Part shown: in pieces, positions 1 to 9,217 of the stretch
Layout: each line of letters opens with the position of its first letter
Numbering within the stretch: position 1 is the stretch's first letter
Assembly (NCBI GenBank): GCA_001179505.1
Contig: CDMY01000022.1
Coordinates: forward strand, 14,340 to 47,427
Direction of reading: 5' to 3'
DNA length: 33,088 nucleotides
Origin: Vitrella brassicaformis
Lineage: Eukaryota > Sar > Vitrellaceae
Notes under the pieces: generated by a model
The model's database searches: none
Told to the model about the DNA's origin: nothing
What the model saw: only the letters and a program-made list of their open reading frames with translations
Program-made: the position numbers and the translations under genes

Positions 1-3000
1 GGGGGGAGGTGCCATGTCAGGCAGGACGGACGGTCCGTCGGGAGGCGGGAGTGAGAGAGAGAGAGAGAAAGGGACATACGGAGAGAGGAGAACGGTACGG
101 CTTCGGTCTGACTCACTCATTCATTCGGTCGGTCGATCCTCGGGCTGTTTTGTCCGGCGGCGTGTGTGTCTCGTGTCTCGTTTTGGGTTGGCTTGCGTTG
201 CGTTGCGTATTGTTTCGTTTTGTTTTGTTTTGTTGTTATTTTTGGTTGTGCGTAAGCGGTCCTTCAAATGAGGGCCGGCCACATTGACCACCAACCTTTT
301 ACGACAGACAGACAGACACAGACAGACACAGACAGACAGGACAGATGGATGGATGGATGGAGTTTGCCTTTCCCACACCACACCACACGTCACACACACA
401 CACACACACGCACACGCCCCTGAGGAGCCCACAGGCGCCTCGGGCGCGAATTCCACGCCACACCGTTGATGTGATGCATCTACACACCACGAGACGAACA
501 ATTCTCGTAGCGCCGTCCACACACACACACACACACAGGTTCATTATGAATGGATGGATGAATGATTTTCGTAAAGCGACAGCCTACAGCTTTTCTTCTC
601 CTTCTTCGTTTGTGGCCTTGTTGGTTGATGAAATAATGGATGGCTCCACTGTCGCGCGTGTGTGCGCGTGGAGAACAGGGGACGGGGCGGGGGGCGGAGG
701 GAGGGAGGGGGAGTTGACATACAGCGCCAGACGCGCTGCATTTTGCTTGCGGTTGTCTCGGCAAATGTTATACTCCATTCTTCCGTGCGCTTGTCCATCC
801 ATCCATCCATCCATTCCTCCCTGTCTGTTTGTATGTTTGTCTGTCTGTATCTCGGCTTACTGGAGGGGGGCAACGATTTTGGTTTTGGTACCTACCTGCC
901 CATGAGCACCGCACGCACCCTTGCGCAACCAAGAGAGTCTTGGCATAGAGAGAGAGAGAGATGGAGGAGCGGACGGGCGGGCGGGCGGATGAGTGAGTGG
1001 ACATCGGTTGCTTTTCAACGACCCTATCTGTTTGGATATATCACCCGACCCACCCACTCATTCACTACCGACACGACACACACACACACAGCTGCATCAC
1101 ACACATACAACCGACCGATGAGTGAGCGAGACGGCGACTGACTAACTGACTGACTGACTGGCTGACCGACCGACCGACCGACTTCCCCACACGAGCAAGG
1201 AAGAAAGAATCGCTGTGTGTCTATGCCTGTGAGGCGTGTGGTGTGGAGGTGTGTGGTGTGTGGTGCACGCCGCCCGTCCGTCGGCACAGAGGCCGTCCAT
1301 TGCATGGCATGAAGGAGACGCGCACGGCCTGCCTGCCTGCCTGTGGGGTGGGGTGGGGTGGGGTGGAGTAAGAGAGGAGGGGAGTGGCGGGCAGCAAGAG
1401 AGAGAGAGAATCGAGCGAACAAGTTTTTTCGGTTTATCGCCGGGAGGGAGGGAGTGGGAATGGACACGGACACGACAATCGTGGGTGGGGTGGGGTGGCA
1501 GTGGGACCTTGACACCGACTGGTCTGTCTTGGGTATGACGCGACTTATGTGTACAGCTGGCCGGGTTGATTCACACCTGACTGACACACCCTGCACACAC
1601 ACACACCCACCCACACGACACACGACGCACTGAGAGAGAGAGAGAGGGGGAGAGATGGACTATTTTGGTGCTTTGGTGGGTGGGTGCCTGTCTATCTTAT
1701 CTATACTCACTCACTCCTTCATTCATTGACTGCTGACGACTTACCCGACTTACTCGGCTGGCTACTCTCTGGTTGCTGAGACGCCTCCTGGCTCGGTGCG
1801 GTGTTTGATCTAATTAGTTGACTGCAGTGGTATACAGACGGAGGGAGACAGGGATGGATGGATGGATGGATCGGCGGATGGGCGGGTCGTGGCTGAATGA
1901 GCGTCAAGCCACGCCCCCCACGCCAGGCAGACTGACAGAGAAGCAGAGACGCGGATCACTCGATGCGTCCGTGTGCATGGGCAGCTGTGGCTTTGACCGT
2001 TGGATGGCTGGACGGATGGCTGGCTGGCTGGCTGGCTGACAGGGGAGAGAACCCACAGACAGACAGCCAGACAGACAGCCCAACAGACAGCGTTTTGATT
2101 CCGCTTGCTCGTCTTGTTGCCTTTTTGTTGTGTGTGCTGTCTGTGTGTCTTGTCTGTCGAAATCCTCTCCCCGCGTGCCGCACTCTCTCATTGCTGTGTG
2201 GGGCCGTGGAGGGTGCGTGTGGTCGGTGGCCTCGGCGCGCACACACGTCAGCGTCGAGTGAAGGACCCACGGGGGTACCACCATGCATCCCTCCAGCCAT
2301 CGATTGCGAGGCGGCCAGCCTGTCTGTCTGCCTGTCTGTCTTCATGCATATGTGTGTGTGTGTGTGTGTGCGTCTGTGTCTGAGCAGGTGCCACCTCTGT
2401 GCTGTGCAAATGTCTTTGTCGCATGCCCCTCTGCCTCTCTGCCTCTCTGCCTCTCTGCCTGCCTGTCTGCCTGCCTGTGTGGCCGCCTGGTCGTGTATGC
2501 GCCTGTGCGTGGGGGTGTCTTGGTGTCTTGGTGTGTGGAGGTGTTGGTGTGCAAGCCATGGTGCTGTCTTTTTTCCGCCGTTGCAGTCATTCACTCATTG
2601 CGTCGCCTGTCTGCCTGCCTGCCATCGTGTGTCTATGATGATGTGTCAGTGTGTCAGTGTGTCTGTCTGCGTGTGTGATTCAGCAAGCGTAATACACAGC
2701 TGCCTGAATGAATGCCTGACTGACTGACTGAATGCGCTCTCTGGTGTCGGCCAGCCAGCCAGCCAGCCAGTCTGCCTGTGCGCGGGGATTTTTGACCATG
2801 GAAGTGGTGTCCTGCGGTGCGGTGCTCTTTCGCTTTGAGCGAGTGTCCGCGGGCCATGGTGGTGTGTATGGGTCATGGGGGCATGCCATGGGTGGGGTTG
2901 TGTGCATTGGCTGCTTTGGGGTGTGATGTGGTGTGGTGTGATGTGGTGTGTCGAACGGAGGGTTCATTTTGACACCAAACAGACGGAGGAACTCTGTCAT

Positions 3001-3565
3001 ATGACATGGCATACTTCCTCACCGGGTGTGTGTCTGCCTGCCCATCACTGGGGGGTAGACAGCGCATGTGTGTGTGTGTGTGTGTGTGTGTTTCGTGTTA
3101 CGTGTTACGTTCTGCCCCACCCCCCACTCCACCTCCACCCCCACCCCCTAACACCACACCCTCTTTGCTCACTCTCACTTGATGCGTCTGTCCGTGTGGT
3201 TGGGTCCTTTTGGCTGTGCTGGGTTGTGAATGTGTCTGTGTGTGTGTACGTGTAAGTGTAAGGGTAAGTACATGGCTGGTCGGTCGACTGAATGACGCGA
3301 GCAACCGAGCTGCGGTCCTTCCGTCCCTCCAGCCAGCCAGCCAGCCGCTGTCGATGCCGCAGCTTGCGGCATGCAGCTTGGGCTGGTCACCACGGGGGTG
3401 TGGTCGTCGTGTGCGTAGCGTACGGTGTGTGATCGAGATGTGTGGATGTGTGTCGCGTTGTCATGTGTGTTTAAGATTGGTCTCTCTCTCTCTTTCTCTT
3501 CAAGTCTCTCCAACTCTCACTCTCGCTCGCTGTCTGCCTGTTCTTGAGCCAGCGTGAGCTGCTAT

Positions 3566-3583
3566 GACGGCCAGCTGGCCGTC
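3566..3583. repeat. 18-bp perfect palindrome
   Basis: The 18 bases GACGGCCAGCTGGCCGTC equal their own reverse complement. The site lies in spacer DNA about 1.4 kb from the nearest called gene, next to a stretch of CGACT direct repeats at about 3616-3646. It may be a binding site for a dimeric protein or a chance palindrome; nothing nearby decides this. Confidence 0.6.
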
Positions 3584-3927
3584 TCCTCTCGATGATCCAT
3601 TCCAGCTTCTCTGCTCGACTCGACTCTACTCGACTCGACTCGAGCTCTCTCTTTTCTGCAGTGGTGGGAGGGTGGGGGAGGAAGTGGGGATCACATGAAA
3701 GAAGTGTTGATACAGCGAGAGACACGTGCTGCTGCTGTCACTGCTGCTGCCTTGGGTGGATGGGCTCACTCTTTTTCGCACTCTATCTTACTGACTACTG
3801 GTAAGACGAGCTACGTAACCTCCAGCCCATCCGCTCACTCACCTCGCCTGTGGAGCAGCTGTTTTGTTTGTACTGTCTGTCGAGTCATATGCCTGCCTGT
3901 CCATCAAGCGTGTCCATCAAGCGTGTC

Positions 3928-3957
3928 CGTCGGTCGGTCGGTCGGTCGGTCGGTCGG
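3928..3957. repeat. CGGT tetranucleotide microsatellite
   Basis: About seven uninterrupted copies of a CGGT/GTCG unit lie in spacer DNA, directly after two copies of a 12-base unit GTGTCCATCAAG-type repeat. Confidence 0.8.
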
Positions 3958-5002
3958 GAACGCAGCCTAGCCAGCGACGGAGAGAGGGCATTTTTAAGCG
4001 ACTTTGTGGGCACTGGGCAGGGGAGGAAATGTCTTATCCCGTGGGCGTCGGGATTGGCTCGTCGTCGATGCGCGATAGATGGCTGGCTGACACGCACGCC
4101 ACGCCCGGAGGGCGTGACGGGGGGTGAGAGGCTGACCCATACAAGCATGCCACACGCAGGCACGGAGACTAAGACATATTCACGTAGCTACCTCCTCGGC
4201 CGTCTTATTGCCGTCTGTCTTGCCCTTCTTCACACACTGACTCCCGCTCTCGTGTGGGAAAGAGGGAGGGGGACAGGGGGAGAGGGAGAGAGGGAGGGGA
4301 AGGTGGTCAGCCTACTGGCAGGCGCTTGGTGAGAGGTGCGTGAGATGATGAGTGGATGGATGGATGTGCGTCCATGTCTCGTGTGTGTCGTTACTTACCG
4401 GTATTTTTCCCCGAAAACACGACTTATATTATATGACACTGACTGAATGTGAAGGGGAGTGCTGATTCATTCGCCCGCCGACTGGGTGGGGTGGGTGCGG
4501 CACATGGGGTGGGGTGAGGTGAGTAGGGTGAGTGAGTGAGTGAGGTAAGGCAGCCCACGCAATTTCTGGGACGTACACACACGCACACATGCCTACACAC
4601 ACGCACACTCACATGCAGCCCCTGGCAGGGCGATGGAGCACACACACTAGTACTCACACATACGCGACTACGCGACTCGTTGATTGATGCATTCACATTC
4701 ATTGGATGGACATGCGGACATGTGGATGTGCGAATGAACATGCTGCGCGGCGTGGAGCTGCGGTATGCTATGCTATGCTATGCTGTGATGTGTTGCTTGC
4801 CCGCGTCTCATCAGTGTGGCGTGCATGCCATATGCTCTCTCCCTCTTACTTACACGCGTGACACACACACGAACAGACATCACCTTTTTGTCACTCACTC
4901 GCCGTGGAGGCATCGAATCGTTCGATGGTCCGATTCATTCAACGACAGAGCTGTCTCGTGTCCCACTGTCCAGTATCTCCCGCACTCTCACTCAAACCAA
5001 TC

Positions 5003-6412
5003 TCACCAAAAGACCCACCATCTCTTAGGCAGCACCACCTCACAAAACGCCGCCTCAACAGGCGTCAGCACCGCCCCCTCACCACCACCACACGGCCTCC
5101 GCTCTTTCATCGTGTCGGTCATCCTCTCCCAGTGCGCCTCGATGGCCGCCTCCTCTCCTGGTGGCCAAAACAGGATGCTACGGACATTCAGTGCCATCAC
5201 ACCAGCAACCACAGCAGCAGAGACGGCCGTAACAGCCGTCGCCCGCGAGGCGACCACTGCGTTGAGTCCCATCTTGGACAGAGCCGCGAACAGGCCGCTG
5301 CCCAGCCATGGTGACACCAGCAGCAGGAGAGGAGCGAAGAGCAGCAGGCATGACGCCCAGTTGACCTCTGCGAGCGGTGCAAATCGCCCCGTTGCCACGC
5401 CGATGGCCCATTGCTCGTTGTTGCCGATACGGCTGTGGTACTGCAGTGGGCCGAGCCACTGTGCCACCCGCTTGTGGATGTCAGCAACGTCTCGGGTGTC
5501 GAGGCTTGTCACCGCCTCGACCTTCGGCCACCATACGCCGGCTGAAGCGAAGGAATGCAGAGACACGATGCGCACTCGGCCATTCTGCCCCGCTGCGCCC
5601 CGCCTGGCCATGGGTGGGGGGTAGCTGATTGAAGAGAGGAAGCCGATGGTGCACATGGTGTCCGTGCCGGCGGCCTTGATCAGACGGGCCATCTCTTTGA
5701 GCCTCTTGTCGGAGATGAAGGCTGCCTGCCCTTCATGATCACGGGTCGCGTTGATGCATGTCTCCTTGAGCAGCCGTGCTGTTGCTGCAGCCCCGCTCGA
5801 GTTGGTGCTTGTGGTGGCATTGTCAGACAGGCTGAGGTCCAGCAGGGAAAAACCCGGCTTGGTCTTCTCAGTGACTGTCATCCTTTTCGGCAGCCTCGAT
5901 GATCTCCTCACTCTCTCAATGGCCTTCACCATTGTAGCATTGGCCGTGCCAGCTGTCTGCATGCTCGTGCTGCTACCGTAGCTGCTGCCGTCCTGTGTGA
6001 ATTCTCCAATCAGCCCACGGCCAAGGTAGATGCCGTAGTGCTTCTGCCACCAGCCGTGAGTCCTTCTAATGATGGCGCCAGGCTTGACGGGGCTGCCGTA
6101 GCTGTCTCGCAGAGTCGAAAGGTGTGCGGCGTCACACTCATTGAGGGTCGAGACCAGTGCGCCACACAGGAAGGAGGCCGGGTCCCAGGCGGCGCCCTCG
6201 GCCTGCCATGCATATGGCCATCGGGGCCCCAAGGAATGCACCGCCAGCAGGAGGAGGGCCGTGAAGCTCAGCAAAGTCTGCAGAGAAGCGACGACGAGAG
6301 GATCGATGCACCACGTTGTCTGCTTTCTTGCAGTGGTGGTCTGCTTCCTTGCACCTGCTCGGTACCTGCATCGTGCCCTCTGCGTCAGCTGCAGTGTCAC
6401 GCGCCTCGGCAC
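5003..6412 (-). CDS. LRAT-like domain membrane protein, intronless, catalytic Cys position replaced
   Basis: A single uninterrupted frame of 469 codons. A hydrophobic segment at about residues 38-60 looks like a signal anchor. Residues about 108-136 (PGAIIRRTHGWWQKHYGIYL and following) match the start of the LRAT/H-rev107 fold, with the His that begins the HxxIYxG-type strand at H125. After an insertion of about 170 residues rich in Ser/Thr/Asn, residues 314-343 (AQWLG...NNEQWAIGVATGR) resemble the NCEHF motif of the family, but the catalytic Cys position is Asn (N332). The family normally carries out thiol acyl transfer or lipid hydrolysis, so this copy is probably inactive or not an enzyme. 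Two more hydrophobic stretches follow at about 351-375 and 385-410. The stop at 5003 coincides with a possible splice donor (TG|GTGAGA), so a further 3' exon cannot be excluded. Family call is moderate. Confidence 0.6.
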   Translation of the reverse strand: MPRRVTLQLTQRARCRYRAGARKQTTTARKQTTWCIDPLVVASLQTLLSFTALLLLAVHSLGPRWPYAWQAEGAAWDPASFLCGALVSTLNECDAAHLSTLRDSYGSPVKPGAIIRRTHGWWQKHYGIYLGRGLIGEFTQDGSSYGSSTSMQTAGTANATMVKAIERVRRSSRLPKRMTVTEKTKPGFSLLDLSLSDNATTSTNSSGAAATARLLKETCINATRDHEGQAAFISDKRLKEMARLIKAAGTDTMCTIGFLSSISYPPPMARRGAAGQNGRVRIVSLHSFASAGVWWPKVEAVTSLDTRDVADIHKRVAQWLGPLQYHSRIGNNEQWAIGVATGRFAPLAEVNWASCLLLFAPLLLLVSPWLGSGLFAALSKMGLNAVVASRATAVTAVSAAVVAGVMALNVRSILFWPPGEEAAIEAHWERMTDTMKERRPCGGGEGAVLTPVEAAFCEVVLPKRWWVFW

Positions 6413-6495
6413 TGCCCGCCTTGCTGCCCGCTGTCGTCGGCGACGTCCGCTTGCTTCTTTCGCTGTTTTTCTTCGTCTTGGTTGATTGAATAAGC

Positions 6496-6837
6496 ATGCA
6501 CTCGGTCAAACACTGCGAGCTCAAGGGTTTCGCAGGCGTCGCCGACTTTTGCGCAGAAGAAGCCGCCGCAGCTCATCCGTTCGACTCTGCAGCAGCTGAG
6601 GGCTCAGTTGGCAGTCGCGAGATGGGTGCGGTTCGTCGCGGGTTCACGGCGTTTCTGATACTGATGCTGGTGGTGGTCACAGCGGCCTCGGGGAAGGACT
6701 ACGCGTTCCACTGGGGCGTGGCGCTCATATCGCTGGTGATGCTGTTCCTCGCCGACCTCATGTTCTTCACCGAGGCCGACTTCCAATTCGACCCCTTCTA
6801 CCAAAACTGGGCCAAGAGAACGGACCCCAACTACTGA
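6496..6837 (+). CDS. Small predicted two-helix membrane protein
   Basis: An intronless frame of 113 codons. An internal Met at 6622 would give a 72-residue form beginning MGAVRRGF. Two hydrophobic segments are visible, LILMLVVVTAA and WGVALISLVMLFLADLMFF, separated by a short polar loop (SGKDYAFH). They are followed by an acidic/aromatic tail ending KRTDPNY. I do not recognise the family. The gene is divergent from the LRAT-like gene with only 83 bases between the two start codons, so a shared promoter region is likely. If the shorter start is used, the spacer is about 210 bases. The sequence is free of the microsatellites that fill the surroundings, which supports coding. Confidence 0.55.
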   Translation: MHSVKHCELKGFAGVADFCAEEAAAAHPFDSAAAEGSVGSREMGAVRRGFTAFLILMLVVVTAASGKDYAFHWGVALISLVMLFLADLMFFTEADFQFDPFYQNWAKRTDPNY

Positions 6838-7030
6838 CCAAGGAGGGAGCAGAGGGAGGAGATGCTGATATGGTAGAGGACAGACAGACACGGGACCGCC
6901 GGAGTGGGGACAGATGGCGCGCTTCGACGATGGAGCTGGTGCTGATCATGCGTGCGAGAGAGGAGAGGATGGATGGATGCTACTCGGCGTACTGCTGCTG
7001 CTGCTACTTGTTTCGATGTGTACAGCTTAC

Positions 7031-7482
7031 CTTCTTGCTTGGCTGCGTTTCTTTTGACTGCCTATGTGTGAGTACGTGTGCGCCCATGAGAGCGGAGCGG
7101 AGCGCGACGTCGATGCGTTGGTGCTGTCTGTCTGTTGTGGTGTGGTGTGTGTGGACTGCCGTCACCTTGACGAGTGCGACAAATCCTATCGAGCGCCCCC
7201 GTTTCGATGAGATTCGTGATGTTCGTTGAGCTGACGATTGTCCCGTCCTCCACACAGCGTATCGACGAACACCTCACTCAGTTGACGCGTTGGCGTGAGG
7301 CTGAATGTCTGTGATTTGGTGCTGTAGGGAACGGCTGGCTGCCTTGTTCTCTCTGCGGCTGTCATGTCGGTGTGACTGCGGATGGATGTGGGTGTGTGAC
7401 ACGCGTGCTTTATGAAGTTTTGTTTGATGAGCTCAATCAGCGAGCGAGTTGAGCAAACACGCATGGCATGCGATAAGAGCAT
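7031..7482 (-). other. Unresolved coding-like island, candidate minus-strand exons
   Basis: This stretch is unusually low in simple repeats. On the minus strand an open segment starts at 7482 with MLLSHAMRV and reads through IELIKQNFIKHA. A possible intron follows (donor GTGTCA after the codon pair ending GC). A segment then reads EDGTIVSSTNITNLIETGAL, continuing DRICRTRQ, down to about 7184. A third piece, IDVALRSALMGAHVLTHR, ends at a strong donor AAG|GTAAGC at 7031. The introns needed between the last two pieces would be too short (about 34 bases) compared with 58-250 elsewhere, so the model is incomplete. The plus strand is also open in parts. No family was recognised. Confidence 0.3.
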
Positions 7483-7950
7483 TCATCAGATCACTGACTG
7501 GTTCGTCACGGTTCGACACGGTGGCGATGGCTGCTGTGCTGAGCCCACTCACTCACTCCACCATCAATCAATCAATCAACCAATCAATCAACCACAGCAC
7601 ACATCGAGACAGGCACCCCACCCCACCCTCAACACACACATCCGAAAGCAAGACAGACAGACAGACAGACAGCTGTACACGAGTGACACGCCAGGTGGTC
7701 TGTCTCTATGCGCTCACTCAATCACTCAATCACTCCTGCAGGCCTGCATCCAGACAATTAGTTGGCCTGTCAGTCAGGTCAGGGCCTATCTATCGTGTGT
7801 GATTGATTTCTATCCACAACCCTCCCCTCCCCCTGCCCCCCCCCCGGCCCATCATGTGCTCCAAAAAGCCCTCTTTAATTAATTGACCGACGTTCATCTC
7901 TTTACACACACACACACACACGCACCCACGGCCCCATACTTGAATCACAG

Positions 7951-8324
7951 CTGGGCAATGCATCCATCTCTGAGGAAGAATATCAGCAGACAGAAACGGC
8001 CGAAAACCTTCAGCAGCTGCTGAAGATTCAACTCTGTGGGTAGGCAATGCCACGCCAAGCGGCCCCCGCCTCTCTCCTGTCCGCTGTCTGTCTGTCTGTC
8101 TCTCTGTCAGAATGCGCTATGTGAAGAAGTTGCCCCCGCCTCGCCAAGAATGGCTTCCGCGAGGGCCACACAACACCCGCTTCTTTGCTTCTTTGTGCTA
8201 CCTCTGTCTCTCTGAGTGTCTCTGTCTGCTGCACATGAGTCCAGTCCGGTGGTGTGTCTGTCGCCCTGACTCCCTCCCTCCCTCCCTCCCTTGTATCCTT
8301 CGCCGAGTTGCGTCACCGTGGTGA
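7951..8324 (+). other. Unresolved two-exon candidate, strand uncertain
   Basis: On the plus strand, 7951-8039 reads as LGNASISEEEYQQTETAENL, continuing QQLLKIQLC, after an acceptor (aatcacag). It ends at donor GTAGGC in phase 2. The acceptor tctgtcag at 8110 then restores frame and continues GMRYVKKLPPPRQEWLPRG and on toward a stop at 8324. The protein-like composition and matching phase support the plus strand. However, the minus strand is also open here (acceptor at 8034, donor at 7939, frame ADILPQRWMHCPAVIQ), and a second minus piece MNVGQLIKEGFLEHMMGR follows. No upstream exon was found for either reading. Treat as unassigned. Confidence 0.3.
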
Positions 8325-8962
8325 AGACAGGGAGACAGCTGACGGGCGAGAGAGAAGGAAAAGGAGAGCTGGAGACACACACACTGCAGGCATGATGACA
8401 CCCACCCCAAGGTACCCCAAGCCCATTCCCTCCCCGTCATCTCTCTCTCTCTCCCCCCGGCCCCTCCTCCCCACACACACACACGCACACTCATGGATGG
8501 ATGGATGGCGGATGGATGGATGGCGGATGGATGGATGAAGGCAAGAAGGCAGTCATGGCTGACAGGCGCGACACGGCACTTAGAGAACGTTGATTGACAC
8601 ACACTGATGAATGGGCTTGCTGTCTGTCTGTCTGTCTGGCTGGCAGCTTCAAGGCTGACTCTGACGGCCACAGAGAGAGCAGAAAGCTTCACTCAACTCA
8701 ATTCGACTCCACTCGCCCCGTCAGTCAGGCAGTCAGTCAGTCGGCAGAGAAGGGGAGGATGCAGAGAGGCAGAAATTTCTTCGAGTGCGTGCGGATTGTG
8801 CAGTGTGCAGCAGGGGGTTCGGGAAGGCGCGTGCTCTCCCGGATGCAGCGGGTGGGAGGGGGTGAGAGGGAGTGGACAGCACAGCAAGAAGGAAGCAGGC
8901 ACCCTCCCACCGCTCTGCACTGCACTGCTCTGCTGGTCGATCCCTCCATGCACGTGTGTGTC

Positions 8963-8997
<35 letters not shown>

Positions 8998-9217
8998 AGA
9001 GAGGATGTGTGAGGCAGACAGACGGACGGACGGACGGATGGATGGCCTAAGAGATGACTGACCGACCTGACTGCAGCACGGCCCATAGTAGCCTATGCAT
9101 GCACACACACTCACCCACCCACCACCCACTTATTTGCCGGCCGCCGGCTCGTCGACGGCCGGCTGCTGCTGCTGCTGCTGCTGCTATTGCGTGACACTTG
9201 CCGTGCCGCCATGGTAG
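8325..9217. repeat. Repeat-rich spacer
   Basis: Contains a GGATGGATGGCGGATGG cluster (about 8494-8535), a long GA run (about 8967-8996), a GACGGACGGACGG run and CTG repeats at about 9165-9185. The frames here look like shadows. The stretch holds the presumed 3' untranslated region of the minus-strand PPR gene. No convincing gene was seen. Confidence 0.6.

Larger units (their letters stand above)
1..4990. repeat. Low-complexity, microsatellite-rich spacer
   Basis: This stretch is dominated by simple repeats: CA/GT, GA/CT, GGAT/ATCC, CTGT/ACAG, CGGT and GGGGT runs. Open frames here translate to repeats such as HTHTHT or CVCVCV and are not convincing proteins on either strand. A few islands are less repetitive, about 3560-3720, 3960-4240 and 4390-4440. 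They contain splice-like signals: a minus-strand GTAAGT at about 4391-4396, and a pyrimidine-rich tract leading to a possible 15-codon minus-strand exon at 4192-4236. I could not join them in frame, so no gene is called. Confidence 0.75.

Noticed and set aside
121-534. Long frames translating to CVCVCV, HTHTHT or SIHPSI repeats across 1-4700
   Set aside because: They are translations of microsatellites, occur on both strands and lack any domain or plausible start context.
4192-4236. Possible 15-codon minus-strand exon CVKKGKTDGNKTAEE with a fine pyrimidine tract and donor
   Set aside because: No neighbouring exon joins in phase; too short to support alone.
4536-5624. 362-codon plus-strand frame
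   Set aside because: Its 3' half is antisense to the LRAT-like gene, which has the better protein (membrane segments, family blocks). The 5' half is repeat-derived.
8968-9000. GA repeats and CTG/CAG runs as a CRISPR array or mobile element
   Set aside because: Simple microsatellites without spacers or terminal repeats; the window is eukaryotic.
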